Shown piece after piece: positions 1-16,800 of a DNA stretch of 64,000 nt; position 1 is the first letter of the stretch; every line of letters starts with the position of its first letter. Made by a program: the position numbers and the translations under genes. The notes under the pieces were generated by a model. The model was not told the DNA's origin. It saw nothing but the letters and a program-made list of their open reading frames with translations, and ran no database searches. This DNA is from Branchiostoma lanceolatum (lineage: Eukaryota > Chordata > Leptocardii > Amphioxiformes > Branchiostomatidae), in assembly GCF_035083965.1 (NCBI RefSeq), contig NC_089740.1, positions 8,925,552-8,989,551 on the forward strand. The letters run 5' to 3'.

Positions 1-1434
1 ATGACATACTATTGAACATCCATGATGACAGGGACCCCCATGCAGACCCACAGACCACCTGTGGATTCAAACAGGGACCCCCCATGTAGACCCATAGGTC
101 ACTTGTGGATTCACTGCTTATTGAGGGGCTCTTGTGTGGTTTACTAATCACCAATTATTTGCTCTTGTTCACATGTACAGCCTGAGCGCTGAGGTCAGCT
201 AAATCAACAGGTGTTTTCAACTGTCTGGAACCGAACATTTGTGGACCTGATAAAAGGTACGTGCATACAGTTGTGAGTTAATATGGATTTCCCTACGCAG
301 GGTTCCGAACACTTTTTCAGCCATATGGCTCTGTTGCTAATACTGTGCAATGCACTCAGTAGAAAAATAAGCTTTAATGAATTGACCTATGATCAGACTT
401 TCTTTCATGATCCGTTATCTGAATTTGGTATTACCTAACATACAGCTTGATCTCAGTAGGTCTATTACTATGATCGGATGCGATCCAAAGATAATCAATT
501 ATCCTAATTGGATTTTACCAGCAACAAATGATACCCTGTTTATCTCTTTGCAATGATGAGGAATCCTGGTATATTTCAATGTCATACAGCAACTATATAA
601 ATTGTTACTCTCTAAGCAGAGGAATGGATCTGGTTTGTTTTTGACATGTTTTTATGCCTTTTTGTCAGGCTTTCTATTTTCTCCCGTTTTCCCAACAAAA
701 TCACCTAAAAACACAGCAAAAACCAGCCGGACCCATTCCTCTGCTTGGAGTAACAAATATGGTAGATCAAAATGCTCACAGACCTTAATGTTTTGTTTGT
801 GTTTAGCTAGATATGGCTGCTTAATGAAAATGAAATAACTGACAAATTTGTTAAATGCCATTTCTACTAATACATGTACATGAAACATAATCAAATGATG
901 ATTTGCATATGGTACCACGTACCATGCTTGTTATCTGGAGCTTAATTCTTAAGTCTGGACTAAGTTAACGTCATGGGTTCGAATCTCAGACTAGCCATCA
1001 GAATATCTATTCACTCTGATAAGTGGTGCAGTCCTACAGTCTCCTACACGTCAACCAAGCTGAAGACTCATTATCATTTTGGCATTAACACTTAAGTAAG
1101 AGAAGGGATTTGTCTCTCTGGTCAGTAGCCTAAATCTGCTTAACTTATAATACTTTATGCTGCTTATTGATAACATAGGCTGCAGTAATTCCTGGGTTCT
1201 CTGAAATTTTAAAGGAAATCTTTACCAAGAGGAAAAAATGAAAACAGTGTGTACCAAGGCACAGAATCATACTATTTTTGTTTTATTTTATCTTGCAGTT
1301 CAGCAGTTTTCTCTTAAAATCCGACAACCAACTACATTGTGATAAAACTGGTATAGCCTAACCAACTTAAGCTCAGAACTGTTTTACCATCTGTTATGTT
1401 TCTTTCATATTTGTTTTTTGTACTTAACTTCCAG
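1..1434. other. Region upstream of SQOR (5' flank and possible 5' UTR exons)
   Basis: I see no protein-coding exon here. A two-copy tandem repeat of about 43 bp lies at about 29-113. A foldback element lies at 606-752, and a SINE-like fragment with a tRNA B-box-like motif (GGGTTCGAATC) lies near 976-986. Possible non-coding 5' exon signals are a donor near 256 (AAAG|GTACGT) and an acceptor at 1434 (TTCCAG) just before the SQOR start. These splice sites are only suggested by sequence. Confidence 0.5.
606..752. mobile_element. Short foldback (MITE-like) element, copy 1 of a family
   Basis: The inverted ends begin TACTCTCTAAGCAGAGGA on the left and end with TCCTCTGCTTGGAGTA on the right. It belongs to the same family as the element at 24951-25076, which has a perfect 9-bp target duplication. 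Here the flanking 9-mers match only partly, so this copy looks older. It has no transposase ORF. The family is seen in the sequence; assignment to a Mutator-like group is inferred from the 9-bp duplication of the other copy. Confidence 0.7.
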
Positions 1435-1445
1435 AAAACTGAAGA

Positions 1446-6516
<5,071 letters not shown>

Positions 6517-7822
6517 ACGGCAAGAGAGGGGTGGACAGGATCCTGTTGTGCCTCAACATCTACATGAAAAACTTCAGTTCTGTAGCTACAAGTAGAGCAG
6601 AGCTGAAGTCAGTGCCTCAACAAGACCACAGAAACACATTGCTTCTTGCTCAGAGCTACTTAACCTTCTCCCTGCTGCCTAACTCTGTAGCCAATAGAGA
6701 ATGGGGTGCCAAACGGCTACTTCAGGGTGGTAAAGGTTAAGGCTCACCGAGTCACAGCATTCAATAAACAGCTTGAAAAAACTGATCGTAGAAACTGCAG
6801 ACGCATGAAATTGTAGAAGACATCTGACATCATGTTTCAGCTAGACTATTATACAGATGCCAGTGATGTAATGGTTTCGCTCCTATGGAGCTACTATTAG
6901 GGCTCCTGACAGAATTAAGAGAGTTAACCACTTGTTGAAGCATTGCAAAACCTTTTGATCAAGTTTGGACAATCTATGAAGTTATGACGAATAAGAACTT
7001 GAAACTTGACTAAAAAGACACTGTTTTTTTCTGATACCTTTGTAGTATATGTACTATCAGTGCAAATTGAGGCTCATCGCAAGTAATAGTATGAACATAC
7101 TTTAAAGATGTTTCGGTATGTGACTGTATGATATTAGACTAAAATTCAATACACATTGTGCTATCATCATGATTAGTAGTGATGCATTGGATTTCTCTCT
7201 TGAGATCTCAAGTTGCTAACTTTAAGGTAAAATCTTGACGCTGGTTTTAATGTAGATACGGGTTCTTACTAATTGTTAGAAGTCCATAGATTTCATGAAA
7301 TGTTTCTGTTACAGTACTTTGTTAACATGTCTCTTGTAGACAATAGAAATTCATGTCACTTGTGTCGTGGACGTTAGAATTACTGCCAAATCTGGACAAT
7401 CAGGGTATACCAGGTGTTGAACATGATGTAACATGTTTTCAGAAGGTCCATGTACATGAATTGATTGTATGTGACTGTGTGTAAGGGATATTGTAACAGT
7501 GACTCCATCTAGACCCTTTAGATTCATATAATTGGTAGACTTTGTGATGGAATAACAGGCTGTCCCATACACATCACATACTCCTGCTGGTTGTAATTGT
7601 TTGGTTGCAGAGAACCTAAATCAAGTGTACTAATCCAAGTGCTGATTTTTCTCACAGTTCTCGAGGGAGTAAGGTTACTTAAAGGCACAGCCCTAATAAT
7701 TAAATATGCCTTCTGTGACACTTTTTTTGAAAATATAACTGCTCAATGAAAAACGAGCAACTGTGTTTGTCATACTTTGTGTATGATAACTACGCCACAA
7801 AACATCAGGACATTGACGAAGC

Positions 7823-7864
<42 letters not shown>

Positions 7865-10825
7865 GGTTTCAAATGGCATAGATCATTTACATGTAACGGC
7901 AAGTTTTCAGATGAAGAACATGCTTGATTCTCTGGCAATTGTTTTAGATTCAGCAACCTTCTAGCTGTCAATAAGTTCGTACAATTTCAGCCATTATCAT
8001 TTAATTGATATGAAGTGAAGAAAATGAACAAGACAAAGCAAATACTTTACATTCTCATCATTTACTAAAAACAACTGACATACAGAATACGAACAATGAT
8101 TTTTCCCACTGCAAGAAAAAGGGAAAACATTGTAATATCACTTGAAACTCTCAGAAAATTTACAATCTCAAACTATACAAAATATTCTTAATGCTTAATA
8201 CAGACTACAAGTACAAGCACATACGGTATTGTGCCAGAAAGCTGTTTCAAATGAAGACTACATAATGTTGGACCCCTACCATTGCCAAGTGGACACAATG
8301 CTCTAAAAATAACAGCACTGGATAAAATTTGTTAAGAACAAGAACATAAAAATGACGAGTAATGCTGGCTAAACTGATATGTTGTTAACACATAGATCTT
8401 AGCCAATCAGAAGACTCATGTTTCAGATAAGGTGTCTCATTGGTTTGTTACCGGTGTTCGGCTCAACCAATCAGATTCCTTACTTGCTGAATGCTCTCAT
8501 TGGCTCAAATAACTAAAAATACTTTGTGGTCGGTTTGACAGAATAGAAGGTTGTCTTTAATAATTATGTTCTGGTTTATGATTGCTATGATTATAAACAA
8601 AGACATTGATAACATTGTCAACTACATTTTCACTCTATACTTACATATCCATGCACAAGATCAACATGTACAATCTGCAAGATGTAAATTAAGAGTCGAC
8701 AAAACACTACATTCAACACTGACAATCCTTTACAATAATTTCAGTTCTTTGTGCCTGCACCAAAAATACTCTACAACTTACAAATAACACCAACTATCAT
8801 TTACTAGTATTTTTACACAGTAGATCTATGACACAGATATGTAATTTTGCTAAGTACACTCTTGTGAAATCATGCCAACTCTACAAATGTTACCAGCATT
8901 TTGATTACATCTCTTATTGGCCTTATTCAAGATTCACCAATTGAAAATGGGAACTTCCTAGTTTATAGTAAAGTACTCAAGAAAACGTTTATTAGCTTTT
9001 ACTTGTAATTAAATCTGCTACATGATTATTGCATATTGATAAATCTTACAATGTACAGAAAGAGCTGTTGAAAAAAGTTAATTTTCTTGTCTTCAATCGG
9101 CTTGTTTGCTTGATATTTAGGACATGCATTGAGCAAGTGGTCAGATCTGAAATAATGTGCTTGCTCCCTGAAAGAGTTGCCAAAAACTTGGTATCTATCT
9201 TTCTCGGGGTTGTTTTTGTCTTTTTGTTTTGTTTCAAGGTAAAAGGAAAGTAAGTACAAACATGATGAAAAAGAAAAAAAGAGTTTGCATTCTGAAACAT
9301 AATCATTTTGGCATTTATTTTGCACTACCACTTATTAGTAACCTTTTTTTACAGAAATCTTGGACAAGCATAAATTTAATTGGTATTACACAATGTACAT
9401 TGTACATCTGTCACTATAGGCCATTCCATAAAATTGCTGTATATTATTTGCCCTAGAGTAGTCCCTAAGTTCTTTATAATTGCACTTGAAATTCCACTGC
9501 GGCATCACAATACTCATATTACTCATCATAATATACAGTCACTAAAACTCTGCAAACTTTTTCATAAGGTCTTCCAAGCTTTGCACTATTCCATTCAATC
9601 TCTCAGTAGTAATTCATGCCTAATTTCATTACAATGTCCTGGTTAGTGTAGTTTTTGAACAGACTTTATCTGATACTCCCCTTAACTTTGTAAATGAACT
9701 TTGATTCCTTGAAATATACACCATTGATATTAGCATCACAAAGATATGTATAAATCCTTTTTCTTATAAGTACCTTCTGCTTATCTATGATACTTTGTTT
9801 AACACAGCAACCACTGTAAGTTTTGGGAGGTCAACTATTATTTTGAAAATCAAATTAAAGTAACATTTTTCTCCAAGATGAATTTGATTTAGTGTCTCAA
9901 AACGTGAGAATTTTGCAACTTTAAGTATTGAGTAAGGATGATGAAATAGGTGCATAGAAAGTGGTCAAAAGAAATAAGCTGTAGAGACGATTTTTTCATG
10001 TTCTTGCTCTTTGATAGCTCTGAAAATGGCTCCATTAAAATTGTTCTGTGCTCTTTTTCAAAGGGACCATCATTTATCATGGAACTGGAAGGGATACTTT
10101 GAATTGACTACCGGGACTTTATACATACAAATGGATGAATAGTACTGGTATGCCCCCCTCTCCCCAAAAAACATCTTGGTTTGAGATAGTCTTATAGAAG
10201 AAAATTGATGATGAAAATACTGAAAATTTGAAAATATGAGATTTGCATGAATATTTCTCACCATCTCATATCCCAAAATATGACAACATCATCTTGTAGC
10301 ACGCTTAATTCTGCACACCAGCAAAACCACTCAATGGTCCCAAAAAGGCATTTAGGTGAAAATTACCAATGGTTCACTGATTCTAACAAGACTTAAGTAA
10401 TAGTGGCATTGGTCCCTATAAAATGTTATGTGTAATGTCCTCTGTCCCCTTTCGTAAAATGATGTCACAGTATCTTTCCACCAAAAATGACGTATTTCAG
10501 AGTTTCTGATGATTCCGAAATGTCAAAAGTAATTTTGTCTTCTTTTGGAAAAGTGAAAAACATTGGGTTATCATATTTCAAACATCTAATGAAGTAAATC
10601 CCCATCAAATTCTTTAGAGAAGGTTCATTTTCGTCTCTGCCAAAATATACAGCTAAAAGCAGCCCTTTCATAAACTGGAGATATTTGACTATACATTTCA
10701 CCTACAAAATAAAGTCGGGTCTGGTCACCCCTAATTTGAAGTCCAGCAGCCCAAATTGCAGGCAACAAGTGGTGGAAATATCAAGGAAGTTGGAACACTC
10801 CATTTTGCCGTGGGGGTGGTCAGGC
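6517..10825. other. Intergenic space between convergent SQOR and GALNT7, including both 3' UTRs
   Basis: I see no coding exon in either strand. A plus-strand AATAAA at 6763-6768, 247 bp after the SQOR stop, is a plausible SQOR poly(A) signal. Minus-strand AATAAA signals (TTTATT on +, for example near 8988 and 9314) could end GALNT7 transcripts. A pure TA microsatellite lies at 7826-7860. The rest is AT-rich and otherwise featureless to my reading. Confidence 0.6.
7823..7860. repeat. (TA)n microsatellite
   Basis: Uninterrupted alternating T/A following a short GTGTG lead. Confidence 0.95.
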
Positions 10826-13800
10826 TTACATGGCCATGACTTGGTTGAACTCCCATTTCTGCGTTTTCGATGACTCGTCGCAGTCTGACATGAAGACCTG
10901 GTGGAGGATCTCGGAGCGGTCGAGGCACTTCCCAATTTTGTGACGCAGCATCTTTTTCTCCTGGGACAGAAAATAGATGGTCATTAAAAAAGCTGTACAA
11001 AACAGTTGATATCAACTGCTGATACAAACTAGGATTTAAGGCCTTTAAACTTTTTGTACTGTACTGTGTACTGGATGCATGTAACATGTAAAGGATGAAT
11101 CATGTAAAAACCATATTAGGGGAATCAGACATGTAAATATGACAGAAAAAGTTGCGTTTCTCTACTGACAAAACATTGAAAGACACTCAGTTATACCTGA
11201 CGTCTATAGTGACCTGAGGATCATTCATTCATAACAAATTGTTCATTCATTCAATCGTTCATTCATTTTCATACATTCATCTTTGGAAAGGTAAAAGGCA
11301 GTGGAAGAAGAGAGATGATCTCTGCCTTCCAATACTGTGCTCCAGACACAGTAGATAACAACTTATAGGGCCTCAAAAAAGGTTATGGGGCTACCTTTAC
11401 CTTTTACAAAGATATGAAATTAAAACAATACAAAAATCACATGCAATATTCTCAACCTATATATATACAACATCTCACTTCATCGAACTCCCAGCCCCTG
11501 TACTTGGTATGCCCCGTGTCGCAGTGGTCCAGTTTGACCAGCGTCCCGACCACGTGGATGCACTGGTCGTACTGCGCCATCTCGTTGGCCTCGTTCAGAC
11601 GGAACATCTGGTTCCCACCCATCCCGTGACAGCCCCCGATGCCCATCTCTCCGCCATCCTTGTGCCCCATACTGTCCAGGCACAGCCCAGAGTCTGTCCC
11701 TCGGATCTAACAAAAACAGAAAAAAAACAGAAGAGTTAGATGTGAATAATCATAGTACAGTAACTGTTACTGTCCATGACCCATACTGTCCAGGCACAGC
11801 ACCAGAGTCTATCCCACGGATCTAACAAAACAGAAGAAACATAAAAAACATAGTTCCCAAGGAGGTTACAGCCACTGTAGTCAAACACAGAGTCCTGTTT
11901 ACATTATATTCCTCAATTTGGCAAGATCGTCCTAGCTCACTTTCCTTCCCATATTAAGTGTAACCCTTTCCAGTAGCATCATTGGGATTTGAACTCTCAA
12001 ACTTCTGGTACAAAAGTTCCCTGACTAGCTGATCATGCTGAAGTCTAACACAACATATGTCGAATGTTTGGAATGGGTTATAGAGGATTAAATTGAGCAG
12101 ACCTCTCCCCATATCTTGTTCTTCGGGGGCAGTGGGAAGTGTTCAACGATGTCGTAGGCAATCTCCTCCATGAACCACTTGAAGCTTTTGCAGTGGTTCC
12201 TCTCTCTGTAACGAACAAAACAGCAATTAATCACTGCATCTATTTTAATCACTTGTATTGATATTAACCCTCAAACCACCGTATGGGGTCAAAACTGACC
12301 CCAGGCGTATATCAACATGTACCATTTTGTCATTTCGAGCCGAAAACAAAATTCCTTCTATGAGTTTGTTTGTATATATGTCTTATAACTTCTCGCAAGT
12401 TTTTACAGAGATTGGCTCTTTCTTGATTAAGTTATCCTAGAAAGTTTACGCATGGTCCAGTGGGGTCAAAACTGACCCCAGCAAAATCTGCATTCATTTT
12501 CCCTATTGTTTGATACTTGTCATCTAGTAACATGTATGATAAGGGTTATTATGATCATTGTTACAAAATACAATTTTGTAGAATCGTGAAAAAAACAATT
12601 TTTTTAAATGAACGTAAAGATTAATGACGTTGCGACGTATTATGACGTCGTTTATGTGATTTTATTGACGAAAACCAACAAATTGGGTATTTCCATATAA
12701 TTCAAAGGTACACGATAAAACTTACATAGAAAGTATGTATGCTAAATCATAATATATCCAAAGACGTTATTTGTAGATTGCAACAGGAACGACGTCAAAA
12801 TGACGTCATAAAATTAAATTCATTTCAAGTTACACTGGCAAAATCCGCCACCTTGGTTCCGGAATTCCGCCATCTTGAATTATTTTAAATGCATTTTTTC
12901 ATCATATTACCTAATAACACAATAAAAATGGACCAAAACGTTCATATTAAAATTGTTTCTGTTTGAATAAACATGGTAATGATGAAATTTGAGGTTGAAA
13001 TACATGTAGCCGGTTATAGCTAATCTAATTATATCGTCCGCCATCTTAGATTTTGACCGATGACGTAATCAAATATGTATAAATTATGAATATTAAATCA
13101 TAAAAGTGATAGTGAATTAGATTGGTTGGAATTGTGCAGTTGAAAAAGACAGCCCTAGAATTACATTATTAAATCCAATATTAGTGACTTTTTCCAAATA
13201 TGGCTCTAAAAAACCGGTTGCCATAGCAACATGAAAACATAGATTAGATATTTCATTAAGTTAAAGTTGTTGCCAACGAAATTTTAGCAAAGGTGACCAA
13301 GTTTGTTTGTTCTAGCGTAAGACATTCAGATGCTATATGACATCAAGTGTTGGCGCAGGCCTCAAAAGAGCTCGCTTGTCTGAAAAGCGTTAGTTGCAAA
13401 AGACGATGTTCCCTATTTTTGAATAAATTATGATAATGAGCAGCAATTATTCACACTTAATCATGTCAAACTGTCCCTTATAGATTACTTTGACTATGCA
13501 TATATACAAACCACAACAATAGTCCCCAATAAAGCTATATTTTGTAGAAAACATTGTGGGGTCAGTTTTGACCCCATATGGTATAAGATTAGTCGTAAAA
13601 AAGCTACGGTGGTTTGAGGGTTAAACATCTTTACAAGCCTGGACTCAACAAAAACTGTCCACTACACTTTGTACAAGACTAGTTACCTGTCTGATTACAT
13701 TCCATTTCATTCAAATATCAACACCTTAACAAAAGTCATAGAGTCATTAATTTTGAACGCAAATGAAGACTGGAGTTGTCTTGATGACATCTATCTTTTA

Positions 13801-16800
13801 AACAGGGTTAGATACAGAAGGCTTACATGTAGGTGTGAAAAGACAAATTTCAATGTGATCTTATTTCTTAACAAATTTGCAGTCGAGTGTCTGTGAAGCT
13901 GGTATAGCGTTACCAGACCGAGTTGACCAATAAGTCTTAGATTTTCCTGTTGAAACACAAAAATACAGAAAAATATACAAAATAGTGCAGACCTGAAGGC
14001 CACTAGCTCTGAGATGTCACCGTAGGGGTGGTTGCGGATTTCTGGACGGCTTGCATAGAAGTACTCCTTGTACTCATCCCACCACACCTCCACTACTCGC
14101 ATGTAATTCTAGTGGGGAAATACGCAATAAGTTATCAAAATATACACTCAGCACTTATCAGTCCACTGACAGCCTTTAAGTTAATCAAAGCCTTTGAAAT
14201 TAGTAAATATTTTACTATAATAATAAAAGTAATTCTAAGAAAGTTCTTAAATCAAATAGTGCAAAAGGCAAAGCAGAAGATCTAAACAGAAAGTGTCTTA
14301 GAACCCAGAAATGTTATCCTGTACTTCAAGACGTCAATCTTGAGCTGAAGACTTTTCTATTGTTCATAAAGTACTGTCAAATAAAGTAAAAACTTGTCTG
14401 GGTAAAAAATCATATTGTTACTGTTATTATTAGTATCATAAAGCTTCTAAATTGTGTACCTTACAGACCATAGATTTAACATTGCAATAAAAAAAGACTA
14501 TTCTGAATACAATTGGATCTAAATTTTAGAGTCTCTGACAAGCAAAACAATTTCTACTTACCTTGCATGCAATTATAAACTACATGTAGTACAATCAAGT
14601 TGCAATTGAAGCAGAAGGTTGCTAACAGAAGAGGCTAACAGAAGAGGCTAAGATCTGCCTCCAACTTTTAATCACTCTTTTTGTTGTACCTACTTTTCTC
14701 TTACATGTACCTGTCCAGTACTTTCTATCAGGCACTAAACTGTGAAACCTTGTCAAATCTATATTTCTACCCTATAGACCATCTATTTTCTATCAGGCAC
14801 AAACCTGTAGTACAAAAGACAACCTTGTCAAATCTATAACTTTACTCTACACAATCTATTTTCTATCGGGCACAAACCTGCAGCACCACAGACAACCCTG
14901 AGTTCGCGGGTGGAGGGTTCCCGGCCCAGCCCTCTAGGCGATAAATATGTCCGATTCGCGAACACGGCGTGAACAAAACTTCGCCTCCACACTGCCATAT
15001 CTACGGATAAAATATGGCGGGGACACTTTATAGCTTTGGGGATTTAAGTTAATATTAGGGTTAGGAAAAACTCAGCAATTATTGAATCGGCAATGTATGT
15101 TTTGTGAACTTGTGTGACATGTTTTGATTAATGTTTTGTGAGTGTTTTGCAGTGTTTTTTTTGAGCGGCTGTTGTAAAATTTTGTTTGTTTGTTTGTTTG
15201 TGTGAAAATATGTTACAAAGGATGGAGAAATTGTGGGATATGTATGAATGTGAAAAGCTTGCCCGTCTGTCAGCAGTGATTGTGCATATAAACTTCAGAA
15301 AATAATAGACTAAGTTTGGAGAAAAGGAGGAATAAATTTTCATTAGAAAGCCCTTATCTGGACACCACTGTTTGCAAAATGCACATTCACACCTCTTGGC
15401 CTAGTAGGGCATGCCAGCCTGTGACCAGTGTAGGGGTTTCGAAGATGCCTTACCCTCTGAGGTGTTAGAAACCCCTTTAAAAGATATCATCATCAACAAA
15501 TGATTTTTAACTCCGAGTCGGAGTCGATAAACATTATGCAATCCTTTTAAACTCAAAAGGTTTGCCCCAAATCAACAAAACCTTTGAACTGTTTTCTTGT
15601 CCACTTCTTAACACCAAGTCATAGGTTGTACCAGTCAGACTCTAACCAAAGGGGTGTTCTTTTCTATTCTGGACCAGACCAACCTGTATAACTATTGAAA
15701 ACCCCACGTGTTGGAGGGGGGGGTTTCCTGCCCACCCCTTCAGTCGGTAAATGTGTCCTACCCGACTGCAAGGAACAGACAACACCTGGCCTCCGCACTG
15801 CCACACCTACAATGCAAGATCCAAACAATCAACAAGACCTTTAAAGGTTTAAGGTAGTCCCATAGCCCTTTTTTGGGGCTGCAGGGACTCTGTGTCTAGG
15901 GCACAGTATTGGAAGACGAAGCCCAACCTAATCTCCTTCCACCGGCTTTTACCTCCCCAACCGAAGTCAGGTACCCATTTTTACACCTGGGTGGAGTGAG
16001 GAAAGTCGTGTTAAATGCCTTTCCAAATGGCACAACATCGGTGGCATGTCAGGGGATTTGAACCCAGGAACTCTGGGTTCTGGCCCAAGCGTGCCAACAC
16101 GACGCCACTAAAACGCTACAAAAGGCATTACCTATGTCCAATTTCCATAACACATCTTGGGTCAAACCACTCAAAACACAGGGGGTGTTCTAGGAGTGAC
16201 CAACCTGAGTAAACACAAACCCCCCCTGTTTGGGAGGGGGGTTGCCAGCCCACCCGTGCATCCGGTAAATGTGTCCCACATGACTGCAGGGAACAAACAA
16301 CACCTTGCCACCGCACATCCACACCTAAAATGTAAATCATGTAAGATCCACACTTTTAATCATATGTTTTCATCACGTTTTGGGCTGAGACTTCTTGTGG
16401 TTTCTTCCTCTGGATGCCGTGACCAAGCAGAACACTTTTTTTGACACAAATCTGTAGGACAGACCCAATGACAGCAATGCAAGCAGAAAATGCACAGGAA
16501 GACAACGAACTGAACAAAGCTTTGATACCTTGAAGTATCATAATACAAACAAGACAGCATGACAGAGGCCTTGAGGACAACCATTACACATACAAGGTTG
16601 AACCTCTGACACTGTCCGGTTGGACCAGATATCACAACAAAACACACATGATGTGGAAAATAAAGTCTTAGACAAAGCTCCAGGCATCCCAACTGACAAG
16701 GACACTTAAACATGCAACATGACCTCACACATGATAAAGCATGAACTTGGAAAGCATACAATGCACATAGGCTACATGTACATCTGTATATGTTACAGAT

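Noticed and set aside
9026..9331. Overlapping open frames on both strands downstream of GALNT7
   Set aside because: AT-rich mirror frames with no motifs, in the expected 3' UTR or intergenic DNA.
12258..12440. Short frame at the left end of the piggyBac-like element
   Set aside because: Sixty codons with no transposase motifs; it only crosses the terminal repeat.
16015..16444. Plus-strand frames in the GALNT7 array
   Set aside because: Antisense readings of exon C and of a SINE-like repeat.
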